Shown piece after piece: positions 9,189 through 16,671 of a DNA stretch of 37,249 nt. Position 1 is the first letter of the stretch. Every line of letters begins with the position of its first letter. The position numbers and the translations under genes are program-made. Under the pieces are notes generated by a model. That model was not told the DNA's origin, did not search any database, and saw only the letters and a list, made by a program, of their open reading frames with translations. The DNA is from Micromonospora sp. MH99. GTDB taxonomy: Bacteria > Actinomycetota > Actinomycetes > Mycobacteriales > Micromonosporaceae. The DNA is taken from positions 1-37,249 of the forward strand of contig NZ_MUZA01000063.1 in assembly GCF_021442385.1 (NCBI RefSeq), in the 5' to 3' direction.

Positions 9189-9346
9189 GTCGGTGACCCT
9201 AGCGAAGCCGGTCGCGGAGCACCGCCCCCCGTCTGTGCCGTCCCACCGGGTCGAACCGGCCGGCGGAGGCGACCCGACCGGGTGGCGGCCAGAGCCGGGC
9301 CAGACGGCGGGGCCGCTGGACGTGCCCGGGCACCTACGGTGAAACG

Positions 9347-10237
9347 GTGGGGGTTCGACGGCTGGTCGCCGTACTGGTGACGGCGCTGCTGGCCGGTTGT
9401 GCGCCGGCAACCGCCGTGGCGGGTGGGTCCGCCGGGCCGCCGTCCGCGCGCCGAGCGCCCGAGGGGTCGTACGTCGTCGGCGTGCGTACGCTCACCCTCG
9501 ATCCGCGCTCGGCGCGTCCCCTGCCGGTGACCATCTGGTATCCGGCCGGCACCGACGGGGTGGCCGCCGGGCGGTTCCCGGTGGTGATCTACAGCCACGG
9601 TCTGCACAGCCGGCCCGAGCTGCACGCCGGGCTGACCACCCGCTGGGCGGCGGCCGGTTTCGTGGTGGCCGCGCCCGCGTACCCGCACACCCGTGCGGGT
9701 GCCGCGCACTTCACCCGGGCCGACGTGCGCAACCAGCCCGCCGACGGTTGGCGGCTGATCCGGCACCTGGGCCGCCTCGACGGCGACCGGGCTGATCCGC
9801 TCGCCGGCCACCTGGACCTCACGTCGATCGCCGCCGCCGGTCACTCGGCGGGCGGCTTCACCACCTCCGGCATGTTCACCGAGGGCCACCCGGCCCGGCT
9901 GCGCGGGGGCATCGTGATCGCCGGCGGCGGGCTGCCGGGCAGCTTCGCCGGACCGACCGCACCGGTGCTCTTCGTGCACGGCACGGCCGACCCGGTGGTG
10001 CCGGTGACGGTGGGCCGGGCGGCGTACGCGCGTACCCCGGGACCTGCGGTATTCGTCAGCGTGCTCGGCCAGGACCATGGCGCGTACCTCACGCCGGGTA
10101 ACCCCGGATTCGCCGCCGTTCTCGCCACCACCACCGACTTCCTGCGCTGGACCCTCTACGGCGACCGGACCGCCGGCGCCCGCCTGCCCGCCGACGCGCG
10201 CACGCCCGGCACCCGCTACGAGTCCCGCCCGGCCTAG
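9347..10237 (+). CDS. Secreted alpha/beta-hydrolase lipoprotein (PAF-acetylhydrolase/dienelactone-hydrolase-like)
   Basis: This 296-residue protein begins with a lipoprotein signal peptide with lipobox LLAGC (Cys18), so it should be anchored outside the membrane. The hydrolase core has an oxyanion strand VVIYSHGL (79-86), the nucleophile elbow GHSAGG (Ser167), a likely acid Asp215 in HGTADPVVP and His244 in GQDHGAY. WYPAG near residue 65 is typical of PAF-acetylhydrolase-like esterases. The substrate is unknown. TACGGT at 9335-9340 ends 6 nt before GTG 9347, suggesting a leaderless mRNA. A clear paralogue sits at 12422-13390 with the same segment order (TRWAAAGFVVAAP, NQPAD, GHSAGG). Confidence 0.87.
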   Translation: MGVRRLVAVLVTALLAGCAPATAVAGGSAGPPSARRAPEGSYVVGVRTLTLDPRSARPLPVTIWYPAGTDGVAAGRFPVVIYSHGLHSRPELHAGLTTRWAAAGFVVAAPAYPHTRAGAAHFTRADVRNQPADGWRLIRHLGRLDGDRADPLAGHLDLTSIAAAGHSAGGFTTSGMFTEGHPARLRGGIVIAGGGLPGSFAGPTAPVLFVHGTADPVVPVTVGRAAYARTPGPAVFVSVLGQDHGAYLTPGNPGFAAVLATTTDFLRWTLYGDRTAGARLPADARTPGTRYESRPA

Positions 10238-10284
10238 GGTTCTTCGCCCGGGTGTCACGGCGGTGCCCCGGCTAGAGTGCCCGG

Positions 10285-10830
10285 GTGGACGACCTCGCGC
10301 GCCGCCAGTTGGCGAGCATCGCCGACGTGGTCGAGGTGGCCGGGTCGGCCGGCATCGCGGTGTGGTTGCGGGGCGGCTGGGCGATGGACTTCCAGCTCGG
10401 CGAGGTGTCCCGACCGCACGTCGACGTCGACTGGTACTGCTGGCGCGAGGACGCGGCCCGGCTGGCCGCCCTGCTGCTGGCCCGGGGCTGGCGCCCCGAT
10501 CCCCGGATGCCTGTGGAGTTGCAGCTCGATCTGTTCGCCGGCGACGTGGAGGTGAGCGTCGCGTACCTGGGTCGGGACGACGCCGGTCGCCCGACGGTGG
10601 GCGCCGGGTCCTGGGCCGGCACACCACTGCCGGCCGGGATGCTGGACGCGCCATCCGGCCGGATCGGCCCGTTGACCGTGCCGACGATCTCGGTGCCGGC
10701 GCAGATCGAGTTCAAGCAGATGTACCCGGTGTGGATGCCGGAGCGGCCCCGCCGTCCGAAGGACGCGGACGACCTGGCTCGACTGCGGGCCGCGCCTCGT
10801 CGAGCAGGTCCTCGTACACCCCGACCTTGA
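10285..10830 (+). CDS. Nucleotidyltransferase-fold protein resembling aminoglycoside/lincosamide adenylyltransferases
   Basis: The 181-residue protein carries WLRGGWAMDFQLGEVSRPH followed by VDVDW (residues 27-50). This GGWxxD...(R/K)xHxDxD pattern is typical of ANT(2'')-/LinB-like nucleotidyltransferases, where Asp47 and Asp49 would bind metal. Such enzymes transfer AMP to a hydroxyl of a drug or other small molecule, but many chromosomal members have no known resistance role. The C-terminus is odd: after KDADDLARL it runs out in Arg/Pro-rich residues overlapping 119 nt of the convergent MerR gene. TAGAGT (10273-10278) ends 6 nt before GTG 10285, suggesting a leaderless transcript. Confidence 0.75.
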   Translation: MDDLARRQLASIADVVEVAGSAGIAVWLRGGWAMDFQLGEVSRPHVDVDWYCWREDAARLAALLLARGWRPDPRMPVELQLDLFAGDVEVSVAYLGRDDAGRPTVGAGSWAGTPLPAGMLDAPSGRIGPLTVPTISVPAQIEFKQMYPVWMPERPRRPKDADDLARLRAAPRRAGPRTPRP

Positions 10831-11173
10831 AGCCGATCAGGTCCAGGCACTGGGTGAGCCTGCCGATCTGGCCGGTGACGCGCTCCTGGTGCTCGCGCAT
10901 CAGGGCGAGACGTTCCTCCTCGTTGCCGGCACCCTCCCGGACGAGGTCGGCGTACCGGCGCAGCGCGGGCAACGGCATGCCCGAGGTACGGAGAATGATG
11001 CAGACGGTCAACCAGTCGACGTCGTCCTGGCTGTAGACGCGACGCCCGCCGGGCCCACGGCGTACCGGATCGACGAAGACGCCCTCCTGCTCGTAGAAGC
11101 GCAGGGCGTGCACGCTCAAGCCGGTGCGTTCGGCGACCTGCCCGATGCTCAGACTCACGATGTCCTCGGCCAT
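10712..11173 (-). CDS. MerR family transcriptional regulator
   Basis: This 153-residue protein has an N-terminal MerR winged-helix (residues 8-75: SIGQVAERTGLSVHALRFYE through GGRRVYSQDDVDWL) followed by a dimerisation coiled coil (about 85-125). No metal-binding Cys cluster is visible, so it probably senses an organic or redox signal. The last ~27 residues (after YEDLLDEA) are Pro/Gly/Ala-rich, unlike the family, and lie antisense to the nucleotidyltransferase gene. It is divergent from an aldo/keto reductase whose promoter has the MerR-type 19-bp spacer (11194-11224), so that reductase is its likely target. Confidence 0.9.
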   Translation of the reverse strand: MAEDIVSLSIGQVAERTGLSVHALRFYEQEGVFVDPVRRGPGGRRVYSQDDVDWLTVCIILRTSGMPLPALRRYADLVREGAGNEEERLALMREHQERVTGQIGRLTQCLDLIGFKVGVYEDLLDEARPAVEPGRPRPSDGGAAPASTPGTSA

Positions 11174-11193
11174 GCCGAGCAGGGTAACGAGGC

Positions 11194-11224
11194 TTGACCT
11201 AGAGCCGACTCCAGCTCCTAGGGT
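11194..11224 (+). promoter_or_regulatory. MerR-type promoter with 19-bp spacer and dyad
   Basis: -35 TTGACC (11194-11199) and -10 TAGGGT (11219-11224) are separated by 19 bp, the overlong spacer that MerR activators untwist. An imperfect dyad at 11196-11217 (GACCTAGAG-CCGA-CTCCAGCTC; 7 of 9 positions pair) lies across the spacer. It reads into the aldo/keto reductase at 11264; the MerR gene starts 21 nt to the other side. Confidence 0.78.
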
Positions 11225-11263
11225 CCCCCGTGATCGTCACGACATCGCCAGAGGAGCATCGGC

Positions 11264-12313
11264 ATGCGCTATCGCACACTCGGCGGGACCGGCATCGAGG
11301 TGAGCACCCACTGCCTCGGAACCATGATGTTCGGTGCCGTCGGAAACCCGGACCACGACGACTGCGTCCGCATCGTCCACGCGGCCCTGGACCAGGGCAT
11401 CAACTGCGTCGACACCGCCGACATGTACGGCCAGGGTGAGTCCGAGCAGATCGTGGGCAAGGCGCTGCGGGGGCGCCGGGACGACTTCGTCCTCGCCACC
11501 AAGGTGCACTTTCCGATGGGTGCGGGACCCAACCAGGGTGGCAACTCGCGGCGCTGGATCCTCAAGGCCGTCGAAGGGAGCCTGCGGCGTCTGGGCACCG
11601 ACTGGATCGACCTCTACCAGGTCCACCGGCCCGACCCCGCTACCGACATCGAGGAGACGCTCTCGGTGCTCACCGACCTCGTCCGCGACGGAAAGATCCG
11701 CGCCTTCGGGTGCTCGACGTTCCCCGCCGAGGAGATCGTCGAGGCGCACCAGGTCTCCGAGCGTCGCGGCCTCGGCCGGCTGCGCACCGAGCAGCCGCCG
11801 TACTCGATCCTGGCCCGTGGGGTCGAGGCGTCGACCCTGCCGGTCTGCCAGCGCTACGGCATGGGGGTCCTGGTCTGGAGCCCGCTCGCCTTCGGGTTCC
11901 TCAGCGGGAAGTACCGCAGGGACCGGCCCGTCGACCTGTCGACCGGGCGTGCCGTGCTCCGGCCGGCGCAGTTCGATCCCACGCTCGCCGAGAACGCCGC
12001 CAAGCTCGACATCGTCGAGCAGCTCGTCGACCTCGCGGCGGGCATCGGCTGCACGCTCCCGCAGCTCGCCATCGCCTTCACGGTGGCCCATCCGGCGGTC
12101 ACCTCGGCGATCATCGGACCGCGGACCATGGCGCACCTGGAGGACCTGCTCAAGGGCGCCACGCTCACCCTGGACGACGCGACCCTCGACCGGATCGACG
12201 AGATCGTGCCGCCCGGAACCAACCGGTACGACCCCAACGCCGCCTTCCCGCCACGCTCCCTGACCGACACCGCCCGGCGGCGACGCCCGCTCCCCGAACG
12301 CGCCGCAGCCTGA
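11264..12313 (+). CDS. Aldo/keto reductase
   Basis: This 349-residue NADPH-dependent oxidoreductase has a TIM barrel with the catalytic tetrad Asp50, Tyr55, Lys80 and His121 (CVDTADMYG, LATKV, LYQVHRPD). The C-terminal cofactor segment includes VTSAIIGPRTMAHLEDLL. It reduces carbonyl compounds; the physiological substrate is not evident. A GAGGAG ribosome-binding site precedes ATG 11264. It sits alone under a MerR-type promoter, so inducible detoxification of reactive carbonyls or xenobiotics is a reasonable inference. The C-terminal ~25 residues are Arg/Pro-rich and probably disordered. Confidence 0.93.
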   Translation: MRYRTLGGTGIEVSTHCLGTMMFGAVGNPDHDDCVRIVHAALDQGINCVDTADMYGQGESEQIVGKALRGRRDDFVLATKVHFPMGAGPNQGGNSRRWILKAVEGSLRRLGTDWIDLYQVHRPDPATDIEETLSVLTDLVRDGKIRAFGCSTFPAEEIVEAHQVSERRGLGRLRTEQPPYSILARGVEASTLPVCQRYGMGVLVWSPLAFGFLSGKYRRDRPVDLSTGRAVLRPAQFDPTLAENAAKLDIVEQLVDLAAGIGCTLPQLAIAFTVAHPAVTSAIIGPRTMAHLEDLLKGATLTLDDATLDRIDEIVPPGTNRYDPNAAFPPRSLTDTARRRRPLPERAAA

Positions 12314-12421
12314 ACGAACCGGTGACGCCGCGTCCCGCGGTCCGGGTCAGCCGGTCACGGCGTGGGCACCGCGCGTCGAACCGCGCCGAGCCGGCCGGCG
12401 CGGCAGGGCACAATTGGCTTC

Positions 12422-13390
12422 ATGTCGCGTCGCGTCACCCCCACGCTGCTGGCCAGCGCCCTGCTCATGGCCGGCCTGGTCGGCTGCTCCGCCGACGCCC
12501 GCAAGACCGAGGGCTGGCAGGCGCCCGCCGAGCCACCGCCCGCCGCCGCCACGCCGACGCCGCAGGTACCCTCCGGGACCGCCCCGAAGAGCGCCTTCGG
12601 CGTCGGCGTACGCCAGCTCAAGCTGAACCGGGACGGCCGTGCGCTGCCGACGACGATCTGGTATCCGGCGGCCGGGAAGGCCGGCGGCGCGGTCAAGCGG
12701 TCCGCTGCGGCGGCGCAGGGCCGGTTTCCGGTGGTGATGTTCAGCCACGGCCTCACCGGGCGGCCGGAGGACTACGCCACCCTGCTGACCCGCTGGGCGG
12801 CGGCGGGCTTCGTGGTGGCCGCGCCGACCTTCCCGCACACCTCCCGGGGCGCCGACGGCAACATCCTCGACGTGCTCAACCAGCCGGCCGACGTGTCGTA
12901 CGCCCTGACCCAGGTGCTGGCGCTCGACGGCAAGGCCGGCGACGGGCTGCGCGGCCGGCTGGCCACCGACCGGGTCGGCGCGGCCGGGCACTCGGCCGGC
13001 GGGGTGACCACCATCGGCCTCTTCACCGCCAGCCGGGACGAGCGGCTGGACGCCGGGGTGGTCTTCGCCGGTACGGCAGTCGGCGTGGGTACGGCGTTCG
13101 CGGGCGCGACCGCGCCGCAGCTGTTCGTGCACGGCGAGCTGGACGAGGTAATCGACTACGCGGCGGGCAAGGCGGCGTACGACAAGGTGCCCTGGCCGAA
13201 GGCGATGCTCAGCCTGCCCAAGGGCGACCACGGGCGGGCGCTGCTCGGCGACGCCGCGACGTTGCGGGTCGTCTCGGACACGTCCGTGGAGTTCCTGCGC
13301 TGGTCGCTGTACGGCGACGCGGAGGCCAAGAAGCGCATCTCCACCGACGCGACCCGCAACGACATCGCCACCTTCGACAACCACCTCTAA
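12422..13390 (+). CDS. Secreted alpha/beta-hydrolase lipoprotein, paralogue of the one at 9347
   Basis: This 322-residue protein has a lipoprotein signal peptide (lipobox LVGC, Cys22) and a Pro/Ala-rich linker (residues 30-55). The hydrolase domain has MFSHGLTGRPEDYA (oxyanion), GHSAGG (Ser191), HGELDE (Asp241) and KGDHG (His270). It shares long matching segments with the 9347-10237 protein, including TRWAAAGFVVAAP and FLRWSLYGD versus FLRWTLYGD, so the two are paralogues. ATG 12422 is chosen over an upstream in-frame ATG at 12362 because the signal peptide starts here and the -10-like CACAAT (12409-12414) ends 7 nt before it. The substrate is unknown; it is likely an esterase acting outside the cell. 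Confidence 0.87.
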   Translation: MSRRVTPTLLASALLMAGLVGCSADARKTEGWQAPAEPPPAAATPTPQVPSGTAPKSAFGVGVRQLKLNRDGRALPTTIWYPAAGKAGGAVKRSAAAAQGRFPVVMFSHGLTGRPEDYATLLTRWAAAGFVVAAPTFPHTSRGADGNILDVLNQPADVSYALTQVLALDGKAGDGLRGRLATDRVGAAGHSAGGVTTIGLFTASRDERLDAGVVFAGTAVGVGTAFAGATAPQLFVHGELDEVIDYAAGKAAYDKVPWPKAMLSLPKGDHGRALLGDAATLRVVSDTSVEFLRWSLYGDAEAKKRISTDATRNDIATFDNHL

Positions 13391-13417
13391 CCCGCGCCCC
13401 CACCCCCTCTCCCCTCC

Positions 13418-13489
13418 GCGATCTTGCACTTACTGTCGGGGCATAACGGGATATTTTCCGTGAATCGTCGACAGAAAGTGCAAGATCGC
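13418..13489. repeat. Long intergenic hairpin element
   Basis: 21-nt arms at 13418-13438 (starting GCGATCTTGCACTT) and 13469-13489 pair at 20 of 21 positions around a 30-nt AT-richer loop that contains its own small stem (ACGG...CCGT). Flanking C/T- and G/A-rich runs extend the pairing with small bulges. It lies between the convergent ends of the hydrolase and the MDR oxidoreductase, so it can act as a bidirectional terminator. Its size and composition also fit a dispersed extragenic palindrome. Confidence 0.8.
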
Positions 13490-13508
13490 GAGAGGGAAAG
13501 GGCGGGGG

Positions 13509-14462
13509 TCAGGCGGTGTGATCGATGACGATCTTGCCGAAGGCGTCGCCGGAGTGCAGGCGGGCGAAGGCGTCCTCGACCCGGCTGAACGGGACCACGG
13601 CGTCGATCACCGGACGGACCTCGTTCTCGGCGCAGAACGCCAGCAGCTCGTACAGCTCCCCCGGCGTGCCCATCGAGGTGCCCAGGATCTCCAGCTGCAT
13701 GGCGAAGACCCGGCGCAGGTTGACCGACGGCTGGTGGCCGGCCGTGGCGCCGGAGACCACGATCCGGGCCATCGGCGCGGCCGACTTCAACGAGTGGTCG
13801 AACGTCGCCGCGCCCACCGTCTCGATCACCACGTCGACCCGCTCCGGCAGCCGGGCACCGGACTCCAGGGCGGTCGCCCCGAGGGCGGTGATCCGCTCCC
13901 GCTTGGCGGCGTCCCGGCTGGTCGCGTACACCCGCTTGCCCATCGCGAGGGCGAGCGCGACGGCCGCGGTGGCGACGCCGCCACCGGCGCCCTGCACCAG
14001 CACGCTGTCGGCGTCCGCGACGCGGCCCTTGGTGGTCAGCATCCGCCACGCGGTCAGCCAGGCCGTGGGCAGGCACGCCGCGTCGGTCGCCGCCATGCCG
14101 TCGGGCAGGGGGATCAGGTTCGACCGGGGTACGGCGACCCGCTCGGCGAGCGTCCCGGCGAAGTGCTCGGACAGGATGGAGACCCCGCGCGGGTCACCCG
14201 GCGTGACGACGACCGGGTAGACGACCATCTCGTTGCCGTGCTCGTCCACGCCGACCGCGTCGCAGCCGAGGATCATCGGCAGCTGGGCGTCGGTGAGGCC
14301 GACCCCGCGCAGCGACCAGAGGTCGTGGTGGTTGAGCGAGGTGGCCCGCACCTGCACGGTCACCCAGTCGTCCTCCGGGTGGGTCGGCTCGGGCCGCTCA
14401 CCGACGGTGAGGGCGGCGAGCGGATCGGCATCGTCGAGGCGGGAGGCGAAGGCGGCACGCAT
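13509..14462 (-). CDS. Zinc-free MDR oxidoreductase (quinone-oxidoreductase/crotonyl-CoA-reductase-like)
   Basis: The 317-residue medium-chain dehydrogenase has a GroES-like N-terminal domain (SLNHHDLWSLRGVG, residues 42-55; ILGCDAVG) and a Rossmann domain with VQGAGGGVATAA (156-167). The Cys cluster for structural zinc is missing, as in the quinone oxidoreductase branch. It reduces a substrate with NADPH; which one is unknown. ATG 14462 is chosen over the in-frame GTG 14471: family members start MRA, and a -10-like TACCGT on the minus strand (14470-14475) ends 7 nt before the ATG and overlaps the GTG. Confidence 0.88.
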   Translation of the reverse strand: MRAAFASRLDDADPLAALTVGERPEPTHPEDDWVTVQVRATSLNHHDLWSLRGVGLTDAQLPMILGCDAVGVDEHGNEMVVYPVVVTPGDPRGVSILSEHFAGTLAERVAVPRSNLIPLPDGMAATDAACLPTAWLTAWRMLTTKGRVADADSVLVQGAGGGVATAAVALALAMGKRVYATSRDAAKRERITALGATALESGARLPERVDVVIETVGAATFDHSLKSAAPMARIVVSGATAGHQPSVNLRRVFAMQLEILGTSMGTPGELYELLAFCAENEVRPVIDAVVPFSRVEDAFARLHSGDAFGKIVIDHTA

Positions 14463-14507
14463 GATCGGCACGGTAACAAGCTGAGCGCCCGTTAAGAAGT
14501 GCTCCGC

Positions 14508-15686
14508 CTACCGGCGGGCGACTCCGTCGCGGCGGGCCGCTTCGGCGACGGCCTCGGCGACGGCCGGGGCGACCCGCGGGTCGAGCGGCGACGGGACGAT
14601 AGCGTCGGCGGTCAGCGACTCGGCCACCACGCCGGCGATGGCGTCGGCGGCGGCGACCTTCATCCCCTCGGTGATCCGGGTGGCCCGCGCATCCAGCGCG
14701 CCCCGGAACACGCCGGGGAACGCCAGCACGTTGTTGATCTGGTTGGGATAGTCGCTGCGGCCGGTCGCGACCACCGCGACGTGCCGGGCGGCCACCTCGG
14801 GGTGCACCTCAGGAGTCGGGTTGGCCAGGGCGAACACGATCCCGCCCGGGGCCATCCCGGCAACGGCCGCCTCGGGAATCTGCCCGCCGGAGACCCCGAT
14901 CAGCACGTCCGCGTCGCGCAGCGCCTCGGTGATGTCGCCCTGGCGGCCGTCGGCGTTGGTGCTCGCCGCCAGCTCGGCCTTGGTGCCCGTCAGCTCGTCG
15001 CGGTGCCGGCCGATGATCCCCTTGGAGTCGCACACGACCACCTGGTCGGGGTTGACCCCACCGGCGACAAGCATCTTCGTCACGGCCACGCCGGCCGCGC
15101 CCGCGCCGCTCACCGCGACCCGCAGGTCACCGAGCTTGCGGTTGAGCAGGGTGGCGGCGTTGCGCAGCGCGGCGAGCACCACGATGGCGGTGCCGTGCTG
15201 GTCGTCGTGGAAGACCGGGATGTCCAGCGCCTCGTCGAGCCGGCGCTCCACCTCGAAGCAGCGCGGCGCGCTGATGTCCTCCAGGTTGATGCCGCCGAAC
15301 GACGGGGCCAGCGCCCGCACCACCGCGACGATCTCGTCCACGTCCTGGGTGTCCAGGCAGACCGGCACCGCGTCCACCCCCGCGAACTGCTTGAACAGCA
15401 CCGCCTTGCCCTCCATCACCGGCAGCGCGGCGCGCGGCCCGATGTTGCCGAGCCCGAGCACCGCCGAGCCGTCGGTCACGACGGCCACGGCGTGCGACGC
15501 CCAGGTGTAGTCGTCGGCCAGGTCGGGGTCGGCGGCGATCGCCTCACACACCCGGGCCACACCCGGGGTGTACGCGAGGGAGAGGTCCTCGCGGCTGGTG
15601 AGCGGGACCGTCGAGGCGACGGCCATCTTGCCGCCGCGGTGCAGTTGGAAGACGGGATCAGCAGGGTCCACGGTGGACGAAGACAT
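14508..15686 (-). CDS. NAD(P)-dependent malic enzyme
   Basis: This 392-residue enzyme oxidatively decarboxylates L-malate to pyruvate and CO2. Motifs are the N-terminal malic domain LAYTPGVARVCEAI (Tyr39), the catalytic Lys94 in MEGKAVLFKQ, metal ligands Glu136-Asp137 (NLEDI) and Asp162 (HDDQHGTA), and a Rossmann motif GAGAAG (194-199). It is the short bacterial form without a phosphotransacetylase tail. ATG 15686 has a GGAG ribosome-binding site 8-10 nt upstream; the frame continues upstream but without family features. It links TCA intermediates to pyruvate and so complements kgd and pta-ackA functionally, although they are not in one operon. Confidence 0.95.
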   Translation of the reverse strand: MSSSTVDPADPVFQLHRGGKMAVASTVPLTSREDLSLAYTPGVARVCEAIAADPDLADDYTWASHAVAVVTDGSAVLGLGNIGPRAALPVMEGKAVLFKQFAGVDAVPVCLDTQDVDEIVAVVRALAPSFGGINLEDISAPRCFEVERRLDEALDIPVFHDDQHGTAIVVLAALRNAATLLNRKLGDLRVAVSGAGAAGVAVTKMLVAGGVNPDQVVVCDSKGIIGRHRDELTGTKAELAASTNADGRQGDITEALRDADVLIGVSGGQIPEAAVAGMAPGGIVFALANPTPEVHPEVAARHVAVVATGRSDYPNQINNVLAFPGVFRGALDARATRITEGMKVAAADAIAGVVAESLTADAIVPSPLDPRVAPAVAEAVAEAARRDGVARR

Positions 15687-15831
15687 GGCGGTGACTCCAG
15701 GATCTGTCGAGCAGATGTGAGGCGGCCGGGCCGGCCGCGAGGTGGGCGGCGAGCGGTGGCACGCGGTGCGGGGGGTCACCCGGGCACTTTCCGAGCATAG
15801 TGTCGGCACCGGCCCTCGGATGTGAGCAGGG

Positions 15832-16182
15832 TCATAACTGCCGACGGGGCACCCGTCCGGGGCGGGGCCAGTAGCGGAACACCACCCGCCCGCGTACGTC
15901 CGCCACCCCGTACGCACGGGAGTCGTCGGTGACCAGATCGTTGTCGCCGCGCAGCCACCAGCCGCCGTCCTGCGGCCGTACCGCCCGCTTCACGACCAGC
16001 AGCTCGGGACGCGTGCGGAACACGGCGACCACCACGTCACCGGGCCGGATCGGGCGCCCGCCCGAGCGGACCAGCACCGCGTCGCCGTGCCGCAGCGTCG
16101 GCGCCATGGACGGGCCGGTCACCGAAACGGGCGTCAGCGGCCCGCGCAGGTACGGCGCCTCCGCCGGGTGATCGGCTCGCAC
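15832..16182 (-). CDS. sodX: Nickel-type superoxide dismutase maturation protease (S26 family)
   Basis: The 116-residue protein has the signal-peptidase I fold signatures: VTGPSMAPTL with catalytic Ser25, LLVVKRAV with the general base Lys65, and RGDNDLVTDDSR (79-90). No membrane anchor is present, unlike a true leader peptidase, and it is divergent from sodN. SodX proteins cut the SodN propeptide to expose the His1 nickel hook, so the context makes the call firm. GTG 16182 is chosen because GGAGGTG sits about 5 nt upstream; in-frame GTGs lie just before it. Confidence 0.9.
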   Translation of the reverse strand: MRADHPAEAPYLRGPLTPVSVTGPSMAPTLRHGDAVLVRSGGRPIRPGDVVVAVFRTRPELLVVKRAVRPQDGGWWLRGDNDLVTDDSRAYGVADVRGRVVFRYWPRPGRVPRRQL

Positions 16183-16266
16183 TGGTTTCACCTCCACCCG
16201 GTTCGGGGAGCATTCCCAGGAGTAATGTCGCCTTTGATCATCGCAAACTTCCCATGGAGGATCCCG
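16183..16266. promoter_or_regulatory. Shared sodX/sodN promoter region
   Basis: The 84-nt divergent region holds a small dyad GGGA-GCAT-TCCC (16206-16217), a -10-like TAATGT (16223-16228) reading to sodN, and TTTG-ATCATCG-CAAA (16233-16247). The last dyad could be a Fur/Nur-type site, but it matches the Nur consensus only in part. Confidence 0.45.
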
Positions 16267-16671
16267 ATGCGACTTCCGCGCATCCTTGCGCCCCGCGTCA
16301 CCGCGAGCGCTCACTGCGACCTGCCGTGCGGCGTCTACGACCCGGCCCAGGCCCGGATCGAGGCCGAGTCGGTCAAAATGATCTGCGAGAAGTACCAGGC
16401 GAACACCGACCCGGAGTTCCGTACCCGGGCGGTCATCATCAAGGAGCAGCGCGCCGAGCTGGTCAAGCACCACCTGTGGGTGCTCTGGACCGACTACTTC
16501 AAGGCGCCGCACTTCGAGAAGTACCCGAACCTGCACACCCTGTTCAACGAGGCCACCAAGCTCGCCGGCGCCGGTGGCGTCAAGGGCAGCCTCGACCCGG
16601 CCACCGCCGACAAGCTGCTCGCGAAGATCGACGAGATCGCCAAGATCTTCTGGGAGACCAAGAAGGCGTGA
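16267..16671 (+). CDS. sodN: Nickel superoxide dismutase
   Basis: The 134-residue precursor begins with a 15-residue propeptide (MRLPRILAPRVTASA) followed by HCDLPCGVYDP, the nickel hook. After cleavage His16, Cys17 and Cys21 become His1, Cys2 and Cys6. The remainder is the four-helix Ni-SOD subunit that assembles as a hexamer and dismutates superoxide in the cytosol. The ribosome-binding site GGAGG precedes ATG 16267. The divergent neighbour is the S26 protease SodX. The stop overlaps the start of a GNAT gene (GTGA), so the two are translated together. Confidence 0.97.
   Translation: MRLPRILAPRVTASAHCDLPCGVYDPAQARIEAESVKMICEKYQANTDPEFRTRAVIIKEQRAELVKHHLWVLWTDYFKAPHFEKYPNLHTLFNEATKLAGAGGVKGSLDPATADKLLAKIDEIAKIFWETKKA

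Noticed and set aside
8456..10654. 732-residue minus-strand open frame over ackA and the lipoprotein hydrolase
   Set aside because: It is a shadow of strong plus-strand genes and consists of Arg/Pro/Gly-rich low-complexity sequence.
12362..12421. Upstream in-frame ATG for the second lipoprotein hydrolase
   Set aside because: It would place 20 Arg/Pro-rich residues before the signal peptide and spoil its export signal.
16233..16247. TTTG-ATCATCG-CAAA as a Nur box for sodN
   Set aside because: It is a dyad, but it matches the Nur consensus only partly; kept as a low-confidence note within the promoter feature, not as a finding.
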